Assembly: GCA_016744855.1 (NCBI GenBank)
Contig: JADGDO010000015.1
Coordinates: 29,073 to 93,072, forward strand
Direction of reading: 5' to 3'
Length of the DNA: 64,000 nt
From: Candidatus Fermentibacteraceae bacterium
Lineage (GTDB): Bacteria; Fermentibacterota; Fermentibacteria; Fermentibacterales; JCC-6
A model generated the notes under the pieces. That model saw only the letters and a list, made by a program, of their open reading frames with translations. It did no database searches and was not told where the DNA came from. Shown in pieces: positions 56,158 to 64,000 of the stretch. Position 1 is the stretch's first letter, and every line of letters starts with the position of its first letter. The translations under genes were made by a program, and so were the position numbers.

Positions 56158-58965
56158 ATGAAGAGAGCCGATAAGTGGAGGATTTACAGCTCCGCATTTT
56201 TACTTGTAATGGCACTATTTCTCATCTGGCCTACAGTGAAATGGTATTCACTTCCGGTCATTGATAGAGATCGCGCAGAAGCAAGTGTTCAGCCTGAAAC
56301 CACAAACCCCTACCTCAGGGGTCTTCTTGACGAAATGCAGGAGGAGGGCGGAGAACCTCTTCTAGAAGAGTACAGAGAGGTTTATCAGTCCAGTATTGGC
56401 ACAATCAAACTTGGACTTGATCTTCAGGGTGGAATGTATCTTTCTTATACAGTTGAAGCCACACCCGGTCTTGATGCCGATGAGGCTCTTGATCAGGCTC
56501 TAGAGATTATCCGAAACCGAATTGATGAGTTCGGTGTTTCTGAACCATCCATTACCCGTCAGGGAAGCGACAGAATTATTGTCCAGCTTCCAGGAGTAAG
56601 GGATCCGGCAAGAGCTCGTGCAATCGTAGAGAGGCAGGCTCTTCTTGAGTTCAAGATTATAGCCTACCCTAATGCCGAGCACCCCGCCCCTTCCAGTATT
56701 CCTGTTATCAGGGAAATTGAAGCCGTTCTCGGCAATGAACTTCCAGTTGAAGAGGTAACCGAGACTGCCTCAGCAGAAGTAGATGCAGATGCAGAAGAAT
56801 TCTCTCTTCCAACAGCGGGTGACGACCTCACTCTGCCAGCACCTGACAATGGTGATGAAGAGTCTATTCTGCCTACAATAGAGGTTGCAGGTACACTGAG
56901 TGCTATGCTTGTATCCGCCGATCAGAATGTGGCTACCGTGCTCAGCATCAGACCCGGTGACTGGGTGCTTACTCAGGGTGAGAATTTTGATGCCTTCCAG
57001 TCTATCATTAACCGTGATGACGTAAAGGCAATCCTTGCCAATGCCAACCTTAAATTCGTTTTTGGAAAAGCTACTGTAATGGCCGATGGAACTTCCATGA
57101 TGAGCGTGTTCCTGATTCCGGAAGATTCCGGTCGCGGATGGGACAGACAGTCAGATCTTGATCTTCCTCACTATCGTCTTACTGGAGCAAACCTGACTGA
57201 TGTAAGAATCAGAATGGGTGATCAGAACTCAATGAGCAGAGACCCCTACCTGCTTCTCGAATTTGACAACGAAGGAGCTTCTAACTGGGAGCGTATTACA
57301 GGAGAGAACGTCGACGAGAGAGTTTCTATTCTTCTCGATGGCAGAATCTACTCTGTTGCTACAATTCAGGAGAGAATAACAAGCACAGGCACAAGACTTT
57401 CCGGTTCTTTCTCCGTAGAGGAAGCCCGTGATCTTCGCCTTGTTCTTAAAGCTGGAAGTCTTCCAGCCCGACTCGTTATTGCAGAAGAACAGACAATCGG
57501 ACCCAGCCTCGGTCAGAAAGCAATCAGCAACGGTATGATTGCCGGTATTGTCGGGCTTGCACTCATTGCTGTATTCATGATAATTTATTACGGTACAAGC
57601 GGTTTGATTGCCGTGTTTGCACTGCTATTTGACATGCTCCTTATTCTGGCATTCCTCTGTTTCCCCGGCCCGCTTGCAAGGTTGGGAATAACAGGTCTTA
57701 ATGCTACACTGACCCTTCCCGGAATTGCCGGTATCATTCTTACTATCGGTATGGCTGTTGATGCCAGTGTGCTTATTTATGAGCGCATACGCGAGGAAAT
57801 CCGCTCCGGAAAGGGAATTAGATCTGCAGTTGATGCTGGTTATGCAAGAGCATTTGTAACCATTCTGGATGCAAACCTTACTACTTTCATTACTGCTCTT
57901 GTTCTTTACAAGTTCGGAACTGGACCCATCAGGGGATTTGCAGTTACTCTTTCAATAGGTATCATGGCTTCCATGTTCTGCTCGCTTGTCTTTACAAGAT
58001 CAATCTTCAGCATGTTGCTTACACAGGCTAAGAGAACAAAAGTCAGTATTGGTAAGTTCGCTCTTATCAAGGATGCCCATTACAACATCACACAGGGACG
58101 CAAGAAAACCTACATAACTTCTCTTGCCCTGATTCTTATCGGTGCCATTGCCTTCTTTGCCCACGGAGGACTCAACCTTTCAATCGATTTCACCGGTGGA
58201 CTTGAAACTAACGTTGTTTCTACCGTTCATGAGACTACGGATGAACTCGGTTCAGCGTTGATGGCCCAGGGACTTGAGAGTGTTCAAATACAGTCTCTTC
58301 AGGACTGGTCTGGCGCAGGCAGTGCTTTTGTTATCAGAACAGCAACAAGCGATAAAGATGCTGTCTATGCAGCCCTTGGAGAAGAAAACTGTACATTGAT
58401 GGAAGACGAGGGTGGTAACTCTGAAGCCTCTTTCATCAAGCAGATTGGCCCTAGAGTTGGAGCAGAGCTCAGATCAAAGGCTGTCGATTCAATCCTGATG
58501 GCTATGTTCTTTATTGTCCTCTATATCTGGTACAGATTCCAGTTCAAGTGGGGAGTAGCTGCTGTTGTAGCTCTTGTCCATGATGTACTGATTACTGTGG
58601 GAATCCTTGCATTGCTTCAGGTAGATGTAAGTCTTACCATCATTGCAGCACTACTAACAATTGTCGGTTACTCAATCAACGATACAATTGTTGTGTTTGA
58701 TAGAATCAGAGAGGATAATCGTCTCAGAAAGGGTAAAACCTTTGAGGAAACGGTTAACAAGGGTATCAATGAAACCCTCAGTAGAACCATTGTTACATCT
58801 GTGACTACATTTGTTGCAGTGCTTATGCTGTTCATCTTCGGTAGCGGAGACATCAAGAATTTCGCTCTTACACTGATGATTGGTATCATTGTTGGTACTT
58901 ACTCTTCAATCTTTGTTGCCAGCCCGATTCTTATTGACTGGCATGCAAGAATGAAAAGAAAATAG
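56158..58965 (+). CDS. secDF: Fused protein-export membrane protein SecD-SecF
   Basis: SecDF is an RND-family proton-driven motor that pulls secreted proteins out of the SecYEG channel. The product of about 935 residues has both halves: SecD with GLDLQGGMYLSYTVE, the P1 head domain and GMAVDASVLIYERIREE in helix 4, and SecF with LSIDFTGGLETNV and DTIVVFDRIREDNRL. Twelve helices are expected. The P1 domain holds an unusual acidic low-complexity insert (residues about 195-240, Glu/Asp/Pro/Thr-rich). ATG at 56158 is taken because AAGGGA lies six bases upstream; an in-frame ATG at 56143 is also possible. A strong terminator follows. Confidence 0.96.
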   Translation: MKRADKWRIYSSAFLLVMALFLIWPTVKWYSLPVIDRDRAEASVQPETTNPYLRGLLDEMQEEGGEPLLEEYREVYQSSIGTIKLGLDLQGGMYLSYTVEATPGLDADEALDQALEIIRNRIDEFGVSEPSITRQGSDRIIVQLPGVRDPARARAIVERQALLEFKIIAYPNAEHPAPSSIPVIREIEAVLGNELPVEEVTETASAEVDADAEEFSLPTAGDDLTLPAPDNGDEESILPTIEVAGTLSAMLVSADQNVATVLSIRPGDWVLTQGENFDAFQSIINRDDVKAILANANLKFVFGKATVMADGTSMMSVFLIPEDSGRGWDRQSDLDLPHYRLTGANLTDVRIRMGDQNSMSRDPYLLLEFDNEGASNWERITGENVDERVSILLDGRIYSVATIQERITSTGTRLSGSFSVEEARDLRLVLKAGSLPARLVIAEEQTIGPSLGQKAISNGMIAGIVGLALIAVFMIIYYGTSGLIAVFALLFDMLLILAFLCFPGPLARLGITGLNATLTLPGIAGIILTIGMAVDASVLIYERIREEIRSGKGIRSAVDAGYARAFVTILDANLTTFITALVLYKFGTGPIRGFAVTLSIGIMASMFCSLVFTRSIFSMLLTQAKRTKVSIGKFALIKDAHYNITQGRKKTYITSLALILIGAIAFFAHGGLNLSIDFTGGLETNVVSTVHETTDELGSALMAQGLESVQIQSLQDWSGAGSAFVIRTATSDKDAVYAALGEENCTLMEDEGGNSEASFIKQIGPRVGAELRSKAVDSILMAMFFIVLYIWYRFQFKWGVAAVVALVHDVLITVGILALLQVDVSLTIIAALLTIVGYSINDTIVVFDRIREDNRLRKGKTFEETVNKGINETLSRTIVTSVTTFVAVLMLFIFGSGDIKNFALTLMIGIIVGTYSSIFVASPILIDWHARMKRK

Positions 58966-58980
58966 ATACAGTACAAATAA

Positions 58981-59016
58981 AAAGGGGGGAAGAGCTGATG
59001 CTCTTCCCCCCTTTTT
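58981..59016. terminator. Bidirectional terminator between secDF and the histidine kinase
   Basis: A long stem (AAAGGGGGGAAGAGC and GCTCTTCCCCCCTTT, TGAT loop) is followed by TTTTT on the plus strand and by a run of T on the minus strand (TTTTTATTTGT), so it serves both converging units. Confidence 0.92.
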
Positions 59017-59041
59017 AAGTTGTTGTAGAATCCTGATTCAT

Positions 59042-60280
59042 TCAGTCCTGTTTTCTCGGCAGAGAAAGAAGAACTTTTGCCCCTGAATCCTTTCCGTTTG
59101 AAAGAGAAAGCGATCCTCTGTGCTTCTCTGCTATTCTGTTAACAATTGCAAGCCCGAGGCCGGAGCCAGTGCTTTCGTGGCCTTTAACAAAGGGACTGAC
59201 TGCCCTCTCTGTAAATCCCCTTGCAAATCCCTTACCATCGTCTTCAACAGAAACTTCGACCCTGTTTTTCAGAGGAATAACGGTTACATACACCGTAGTT
59301 GCAGCATATTTAACTGCATTACGAATAAGATTAGATAGGGCTCTCAGAAGAAGCCTGTAATCTCCAGATACGATAGAATCTGCCTCATTGGAAGAGATTA
59401 CTATTTTGATTTCCGAGTCAGGGATTTTTTCTCCGTCTGCAGCCGCGCGACAGATTGAATCCAGAGAAACTTCCTCCCTCACCGCTGAGCCGGTGCTGCC
59501 AATCCTGTTGAATTCAAGAAGCTCGGAAACCAATCTGTCCAGTTCAAAGAGATCTCGCTCCATCAGCCCGAGTTTTTCCTTAACTGTTTGAGGATTTTCC
59601 TTCGCAAGCTCCAGAGCAAAACTCAATCTGGCCATAGGAGTACGCAACTCATGAGCAACAGTGCTTAGCAACTCATTGTGGGAGTCTAGAAGTGAAATTA
59701 TTTTTTCAGCCATCTCGTTGAAGGAGGAGCCAAGTTTTTCTATTTCGTCTCCTCCTCTGGAAATAGGATAACGAGCAGTGAGGGTGCCCTTACCAAACTC
59801 ACCGGTTACGCGGTCGAGTGTTGAAATACGTCTAAAGACTGGTCTCAGCCCGAGGGCAAGCGCCAGGGCCTGGGAAAAAAACAGACCTAGAGTCAGGAGC
59901 ATAAGCGGAAACAGACGCAAATTGCGCATTCTTGCGGTTGCCACCACTGAGAAGTCTGATTCTGGGAAGTGGATAACTTGTACACCTCTCCATTCCATCT
60001 CTTCCGGCGGAAAGGGTGGGCCTCCCTGAGGGGCTCCTTGCGGGTGTTGAGAGTTCCGGAGGAATCTCAACCCGATTTCCATGGAATCAGCCAGTGTCTC
60101 CACTTCAGAACGCGTCGGGTTCTGCAAGCTCATAGCGGCTTGATTAAAACTCTCAAGTCTCTCAACTCTCTGCCTTTCAAACTCTGCCGGCATAAACGAG
60201 AAGGCAATCCAGCTTGATAACATCAGAGTCAAGAGAGTGGTAAGAGCTAGAACAAGATAGATTTTTCCATATAGTTTCAT
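59042..60280 (-). CDS. Sensor histidine kinase (HAMP, HisKA, HATPase_c)
   Basis: The 412-residue product is an orthodox sensor kinase. A membrane helix at about residues 7-30, a small periplasmic sensor of about 85 residues containing a Pro/Gly/Gln-rich stretch (QHPQGAPQGGPPFPP), and a second helix at about 118-140 lead into HAMP (about 145-195). The HisKA helix carries the phosphorylated His in STVAHELRTPMARL. The ATPase has the N box NLIRNAVKYA, the G1 box VEDDGKGF and G2 GSGLGLAIVNRIAEKH. It resembles CpxA-type envelope sensors in build. It overlaps the response regulator gene as ATGA. Confidence 0.94.
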   Translation of the reverse strand: MKLYGKIYLVLALTTLLTLMLSSWIAFSFMPAEFERQRVERLESFNQAAMSLQNPTRSEVETLADSMEIGLRFLRNSQHPQGAPQGGPPFPPEEMEWRGVQVIHFPESDFSVVATARMRNLRLFPLMLLTLGLFFSQALALALGLRPVFRRISTLDRVTGEFGKGTLTARYPISRGGDEIEKLGSSFNEMAEKIISLLDSHNELLSTVAHELRTPMARLSFALELAKENPQTVKEKLGLMERDLFELDRLVSELLEFNRIGSTGSAVREEVSLDSICRAAADGEKIPDSEIKIVISSNEADSIVSGDYRLLLRALSNLIRNAVKYAATTVYVTVIPLKNRVEVSVEDDGKGFARGFTERAVSPFVKGHESTGSGLGLAIVNRIAEKHRGSLSLSNGKDSGAKVLLSLPRKQD

Positions 60281-60966
60281 GAGGAGCTTTCCTCTGTCGC
60301 TTGTGACATAAGATAACCCAACCCGCGAACAGTTTTTATCATGTTTCCGTGTTTCTTCAGTTTTCTGCGAAGCCTGGAAACAAGTACATCAATCGATCTG
60401 TCGAATGAATCAAAATTGATACCCCGCAATTCTTCAACAAGAACATTTCTCTTCTGCACGCGGCCAGCCCTTCTTGCCAGAAGCACAAGCAGATCAAATT
60501 CGGTGGTTGTCAGGTCAATGGGTTCGTTTTCCAGGAGTGCGGTTCTTGCCGGAACATTTATTGTTACCGGGCCCACCTCCATCATTTCAGAGTTCAGGTC
60601 TGTACTGCTTCTTCTCAGAAGGGCTCTAATTCGAGCGAGAAGAACTCTAGGAGCAATAGGTTTTCCCAGGTAGTCATCAGCACCCAGCTCGAGACCGGTA
60701 ACAATATCTACATCGTCTTTCATTGCTGTAAGCATCAGTATAGGTCCTCGCCATCCTTCTCTCAGGGCGCGGCAAACATCCAGTCCGCTGATGTCCGGCA
60801 ACATTAAATCAAGTATAACAAGGTCAGGATGCCCGGCTACAACTCTTTTTTTTACTTCTGATCCCGTGTGGAGAACTTCAACTTTAAAGCCCTGTCCCGA
60901 TAAGTATTCAGATAAAAGAGAAGCCAATGGAACATCGTCCTCTACAATGAGTATCTTTTCCTGCAT
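60277..60966 (-). CDS. OmpR/PhoB-family response regulator
   Basis: The product of about 229 residues has a receiver domain with the acidic pair EDD, the phosphorylated Asp in LVILDLMLPDISG, the switch Thr in ILMLTA and Lys in GKPI. A C-terminal winged helix with LTTTEFDLLVLLARRAGRVQKR and DVLVSRLRRKLKK follows. ATG at 60966 is used because AGGAGG lies four bases upstream. It is the partner of the overlapping histidine kinase. Nearness to secDF and membrane proteins suggests envelope stress or export control, by inference. Confidence 0.94.
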   Translation of the reverse strand: MQEKILIVEDDVPLASLLSEYLSGQGFKVEVLHTGSEVKKRVVAGHPDLVILDLMLPDISGLDVCRALREGWRGPILMLTAMKDDVDIVTGLELGADDYLGKPIAPRVLLARIRALLRRSSTDLNSEMMEVGPVTINVPARTALLENEPIDLTTTEFDLLVLLARRAGRVQKRNVLVEELRGINFDSFDRSIDVLVSRLRRKLKKHGNMIKTVRGLGYLMSQATEESSS

Positions 60967-60977
60967 AGTACCTCCTG

Positions 60978-61005
60978 TTGACAATGAGCAGACCTCTTCT
61001 ATTCT
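60978..61005 (+). promoter_or_regulatory. Candidate promoter of the 61.1 kb exported protein gene
   Basis: A perfect TTGACA at 60978-60983 is followed after 16 bases by TATTCT (61000-61005). The expected start lies about 39 bases before the ATG at 61051 and the gap is shared with the divergent response-regulator gene, so the regulator may act here. Confidence 0.55.
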
Positions 61006-61050
61006 ATTGCTCACGGAAGAATGAAGCAATCACTGAGAAAGGACAAGAAC

Positions 61051-61587
61051 ATGGCAATAATTATGATGGCAGTTACTCTGTTAATTTCAACATACAACGA
61101 GGCTCCAGCGTACACGCTGGAACCGGTCGGAATTGAGTTCGCTTATCTCCCAGCTGAAATATGTCCCCTTATTGAGGGAGTAATGACAGAGGAGACTGGA
61201 GCACTTGCAGGCCAGCCCAACAGTCTTGGAATGACATTCGGTTGCTATTACTGGAAACTGGAGACTGAAGTTGATAACAAAGATTTATGGATAGAGGAAA
61301 AACTCTCCAGTGTAATTCCACCTACATTCATGGAATCAATCCACACCTCTACGACCAAGTGGACAGAGGGTAGCACCGGTACAGAGATACGGGGAACTCG
61401 CTCTCTGGGACTTATGTCAGAGATAAGCTTTACATTTTCTCCTGAGGGTGGAGCAATGGGCAGGGGCAGAGCCTACGGGATTTTTAGGAATGATTATGCC
61501 GTTCTGCTTACTATCTACGGACCGTCATCTCTCAATCCCCAGAATTACCTGGAGCAGGTTGTAGCATTGGCAGTACTGGCAGAATAA
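61051..61587 (+). CDS. Exported protein of unknown function beside the two-component genes
   Basis: The product of about 178 residues has a signal peptide (MAIIMMAVTLLISTY..) and a single compact domain with no family I recognise; it has a C..C pair (AEICPLIEG and FGCYYWKLE) and strands such as GYIFRNDYAVLLTIYG-like (YGIFRNDYAVLLTIYG). ATG at 61051 is used because AAGGA lies seven bases upstream; an in-frame ATG at 61021 is possible. It is divergent from the response regulator and ends at a strong terminator. Regulation by that system is a guess. Confidence 0.65.
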   Translation: MAIIMMAVTLLISTYNEAPAYTLEPVGIEFAYLPAEICPLIEGVMTEETGALAGQPNSLGMTFGCYYWKLETEVDNKDLWIEEKLSSVIPPTFMESIHTSTTKWTEGSTGTEIRGTRSLGLMSEISFTFSPEGGAMGRGRAYGIFRNDYAVLLTIYGPSSLNPQNYLEQVVALAVLAE

Positions 61588-61620
61588 CAGAAGAGATATT
61601 GCAACGGGTAAGAAGAAAAT

Positions 61621-61656
61621 CACACAGCTGACTATTTCAGCTGTGTGGTTTTTCTT
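61621..61656 (+). terminator. Intrinsic terminator after the 61.1 kb gene
   Basis: CACACAGCTG and CAGCTGTGTG form a perfect ten-base stem with a seven-base loop, followed by GTTTTTCTT. The converging membrane-protein gene ends inside it. Confidence 0.85.
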
Positions 61657-62321
61657 AAAACAAGGAACCCCGCAAGAAGATAAACAAGAGAATGAGCTAT
61701 AACGGCAAATGTTATGTTCCAGTTGTTTCCTGCAGAATAAACAGTTGTAACCATTTCTCCCAGTGGAGCAACAGCCCACCAACTGAGCGATGCTCCAGCT
61801 AGTCCGGGGAGCAGAGCCATGTTGAAAAGGCCGAAAGAGAGGGCAGCAGCTCCAGTGTTGCTGGTAATAGAAGAGCACAGAACCGATGCAGATACTACCC
61901 AGACAGCTGTAAAAAGACATCTGGTGAAAAGCAAATGAGAGATTGTTTCCAGAGGAACTCCCAGCGGAGCAAGAATTCCAATTGCTGATATAATCATTGC
62001 AGCTGCTGTCAGCAGAAAGGCCGACAGAATTGTAGTGAAGAGGTATGTTGCTAATCGGGACTCACTGTCTTTCCACTTTTCCCATGCTTCAGAAAGATAC
62101 ATAGCAGTTAGTGGCGTGGCTATCATTCCTGTAAGTATAACTATGCGCCACAAAGAGAAAACAGAGCGTTTGCCTACCGGGATGTATGGGATCATTCCGG
62201 ATTCCTGGAGCCAGGATTCAAAAAACATTGATGCCACAAAAAGTACCGGGATTGTCAGGAAGGGCGCAAGCCACTTCAGGTGCAGCACCGTTTTCAGATT
62301 ATCGATGGATCTGTTTGACAC
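61632..62321 (-). CDS. Integral membrane protein of unknown function (Yip1- or ABC-2-like)
   Basis: The product is about 229 residues with six predicted membrane helices (about 17-37, 60-80, 92-118, 128-150, 160-185, 195-222). The pattern of paired helices with small loops resembles Yip1-type or ABC-2-type permeases, but no domain is firmly recognised. The GTG at 62321 is preferred over an ATG at 62414: GGAAAGG lies six bases before it, and the longer form would overlap the start of the divergent lipoprotein gene. No ATPase gene is adjacent. Confidence 0.6.
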   Translation of the reverse strand: MSNRSIDNLKTVLHLKWLAPFLTIPVLFVASMFFESWLQESGMIPYIPVGKRSVFSLWRIVILTGMIATPLTAMYLSEAWEKWKDSESRLATYLFTTILSAFLLTAAAMIISAIGILAPLGVPLETISHLLFTRCLFTAVWVVSASVLCSSITSNTGAAALSFGLFNMALLPGLAGASLSWWAVAPLGEMVTTVYSAGNNWNITFAVIAHSLVYLLAGFLVLRKTTQLK

Positions 62322-62383
62322 TGTTAGCCTTTCCTTTGTGCTCTCAGACAGGAATATTACCCCGTCTCTATCGATTGGATGAA

Positions 62384-63292
62384 ATGAAGAAATTTTTAAC
62401 CGTTGCCCTCGCATTACTGATGTGTGGTTGCGGTGACAAGTATACGGGTCTGGGCTCTGTTGATCTCCAAATCAAATCCATTGTATTTAATGATTCCGAC
62501 CCTGCCACAATAACAGGAACATTGCCATCAGGCAAACCTGCAAACTTTATCACAGCTGTAGATGCACCTCAGATAAAATCATTATCAGTTCAAATTTCTT
62601 CAGATGCCGACACAGCAGGTATGCTTGAAGCTAACAATACTGTCAGTTTTCCACTTCAAGTGGAGCTAAATAGAGCATTAAGATCAGTGGGAACTGCTGA
62701 ATTTTCCATTCAGCATGATGGATTGTCATGGATACCGGATTACTCAGTAAGAGCAGACTCGGGATCAAGAAGAATTTATGCAACGGCTTTTCTGAATAAC
62801 TCAACAGCTCAAACATGGCACGCTGACACAATCAGACTTGTAGCCCCCGGAAACGGCCTTGTAACGACTGCTACGGGGCGATGGGCGGTGAAGCCTGGGC
62901 AGAACGTGGTTCCGTGGTGGAACGCTCCGGTAGGCGCACCGGAAGCGCTTATATCTTACGGTTGGCCTGTCCGTGGACGATGGAACCCCATGATAGCTGT
63001 GTACTGCCCCACAGCAGGCAGAATTGAAAGTTGGACAGAAGCAATCTACCAGAGGAATGATACTCTCTGGTTTCCTGCAGATTCCCTCATTGAATTGAAT
63101 CTCTCCTGGCAGCAAATGCCCAGCGAGTACCGTTGTTCAATGGAAGCGGTATCTCTTACAGACTCAACGGTAAACTGGAAAATTCTATGGCCGTCAAGGC
63201 TTCCCAGAGGTGCAGATATTGACCCCGGAATCGAGTCTTTCGAACTCTCCTCAAGAGAATCTGTTACAATAGAGTACAGAGAAATCTACTGA
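62384..63292 (+). CDS. Lipoprotein of unknown function
   Basis: The product of about 302 residues starts with a lipoprotein signal (MKKFLTVALALLMCGCGD, lipid cysteine at about residue 16). The mature part is beta-rich, with PDYSVRADSGSRRIYATAFLNN and a Trp-rich middle (VVPWWNAPVGAP), ending in ESVTIEYREIY. Such strands recall DUF4139-like domains, which is a weak similarity. ATG at 62384 is chosen because it opens the lipoprotein signal; the longer in-frame extension overlaps the divergent gene. It is the last protein gene before the tRNA. Confidence 0.65.
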   Translation: MKKFLTVALALLMCGCGDKYTGLGSVDLQIKSIVFNDSDPATITGTLPSGKPANFITAVDAPQIKSLSVQISSDADTAGMLEANNTVSFPLQVELNRALRSVGTAEFSIQHDGLSWIPDYSVRADSGSRRIYATAFLNNSTAQTWHADTIRLVAPGNGLVTTATGRWAVKPGQNVVPWWNAPVGAPEALISYGWPVRGRWNPMIAVYCPTAGRIESWTEAIYQRNDTLWFPADSLIELNLSWQQMPSEYRCSMEAVSLTDSTVNWKILWPSRLPRGADIDPGIESFELSSRESVTIEYREIY

Positions 63293-63293
63293 C

Positions 63294-63322
63294 TTGACCA
63301 TTTTGCTGAAATATGCTAGAAT
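63294..63322 (+). promoter_or_regulatory. Promoter of tRNA-Arg
   Basis: TTGACC (63294-63299), a 17-base spacer and TAGAAT (63317-63322), with TG at -14/-15-like position (TGC before the -10), form the best sigma-70 match in the window. It lies 14 bases before the mature tRNA and overlaps the end of the lipoprotein gene (stop 63290-63292). Confidence 0.8.
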
Positions 63323-63336
63323 AGCGTTCCTGCGGT

Positions 63337-63413
63337 GCGCCCGTAGCTCAATTGGATAGAGCATCCGGCTACGGACCGGAAGGTTTGGGGTTCGAGTCCC
63401 TTCGGGCGTGCCA
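63337..63413 (+). tRNA. tRNA-Arg (anticodon ACG)
   Basis: The 77-base gene folds as a standard cloverleaf: acceptor stem GCGCCCG with CGGGCGT (one G-T pair), D stem GCTC/GAGC, anticodon stem TCCGG/CCGGA with loop CTACGGA giving anticodon ACG, variable loop AGGTT, and T stem with loop TTCGAGT. The CCA end is encoded (63411-63413). ACG is expected to be changed to ICG by TadA and to read CGU, CGC and CGA. It has its own promoter. Confidence 0.96.
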
Positions 63414-63432
63414 GCATTTACACATCAATATC

Positions 63433-64000
63433 TTACTTAATAAAGACCATATTCTCGATTGCACTACCATAATCAGTAGTTAATCTGACCATGTAACATC
63501 CTGAAGCAATCCCATCGGGTGCCCACACAAGTGTGTGTTCTCCTTCAGCAAAAACTCCCTCTCCTAAAACATTGACCACTCTGCCGTTCAGATCAAATAC
63601 AGTAAGACTTGCCTGCCCTGCATCAACGAGGGAGAACTGAATTTCAGTAACTGCTGAAAACGGGTTGGGAGATATTGAACTGATTGCCACAGAAGGTGAA
63701 CCTTCCTGAGATTCAAAACCAAGCTCAGGGGCATACTTTATCAGAAAACCCTGGGTTCCGGCCTGACCTGCTGCGATGTATCCACCATGTGAAAGCTGCG
63801 TTGCTGAGTATATGATATCACATTCGTAGATATGATCACTCCACAAGCCGTTTCCCTGTGAATCGTAGCGTGCTATTATTCCGCATATACTTTTTGATCC
63901 AGAAGGTCCGCCTCTTTCTTCACCTCCATACAGAATACCACCGTCCATGGTTGTACTTAGGGAATAACCGTAGGGTTGATCGCTGCCCGGTGGCCAGAAC
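63433..64000 (-). CDS. C-terminal part of a secreted protein with sorting domain, runs off right edge
   Basis: The reading frame is open from the window edge to the stop at 63433, about 188 codons; an inner ATG at 63948 is not the real start. The last 85 residues form a T9SS type A-like C-terminal sorting domain: ISSISPNPFSAVTEIQFSL, VFDLNGRVVNVLGEGVF, ASGCYMVRLTT, ending FIK. Before it are repeats of the type HGGYIAAGQAGTQGFLIKYA, as in SBBP/beta-propeller surface proteins with Gly-Gly-Tyr blades. It is the third protein of the window with this tail and is probably secreted or surface-bound. Confidence 0.85.
   Translation of the reverse strand, partial: FWPPGSDQPYGYSLSTTMDGGILYGGEERGGPSGSKSICGIIARYDSQGNGLWSDHIYECDIIYSATQLSHGGYIAAGQAGTQGFLIKYAPELGFESQEGSPSVAISSISPNPFSAVTEIQFSLVDAGQASLTVFDLNGRVVNVLGEGVFAEGEHTLVWAPDGIASGCYMVRLTTDYGSAIENMVFIK

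Noticed and set aside
62322..62414. Longer form of the 61.6 kb membrane protein starting at ATG 62414
   Set aside because: It would overlap the lipoprotein start on the other strand; the GTG at 62321 has a better ribosome-binding sequence.

Overview
The window looks like the replication-origin region of a Gram-negative, anaerobic, amino-acid-fermenting bacterium. Gram-negative: porin-like and OmpA-like barrels, a lipoprotein, and three secreted proteins ending in FCB-type (T9SS type A-like) C-terminal sorting domains. Anaerobic: indolepyruvate:ferredoxin oxidoreductase, Ptb/Buk, ferredoxin, no oxygen respiration genes. The combination fits the Fibrobacteres-Chlorobi-Bacteroidetes superphylum or an allied candidate phylum such as Fermentibacteria; the assignment is inference from gene content, not from a search. 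No insertion sequence, prophage or CRISPR array is visible.

Layout. 0-13 kb (minus strand): start of a coiled-coil gene (possibly V-type ATPase H-like), bactofilin plus a membrane coiled-coil partner, asparaginase, a 1190-residue orphan, gyrA, gyrB, dciA, dnaN, dnaA. recF is missing between dnaN and dciA. 13-21 kb (plus strand): rpmH, rnpA, yidD, yidC, mnmE, mnmG, rsmG, parA, parB and a 2[4Fe-4S] ferredoxin. Transcription diverges between dnaA and rpmH, as at many bacterial origins. Two parS sites (one a perfect 16-mer) lie in mnmG, and an inverted cluster of DnaA-box-like motifs lies between dnaA and dnaN.

21-29 kb: a glycosyltransferase, two small membrane proteins and a HAD phosphatase on the minus strand; then ptb-buk-iorA-iorB, a set suited to ATP gain from 2-oxo acids made from amino acids. 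29-35 kb: a lamin-tail protein and, divergently, a four-gene operon cotH - OprP-like porin - VTC polymerase-like - DUF4956, the most system-like set in the window. 35-42 kb (minus strand): a degenerate rhamnose-isomerase-like protein, nnr, acpS, tsaD, and the rpsF-ssb-ssb2-rpsR-yybS-rplI ribosomal operon with a structured leader.

42-52 kb: a gingipain-like C25 peptidase, outer-membrane barrel, inositol monophosphatase, a CASTOR/POLLUX-like channel with two unknown envelope genes, and an Rrf2-IscU-IscS iron-sulfur cluster set. 52-64 kb: a secreted M1 peptidase, barrel-like and unknown exported proteins, a fused SecDF, a two-component system, an integral membrane protein, a lipoprotein, tRNA-Arg(ACG) with a clear promoter, and the C-terminal part of another sorting-domain protein that runs off the right edge. 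Many genes start at TTG or GTG and overlap neighbours as ATGA or TAATG, so translational coupling is common.
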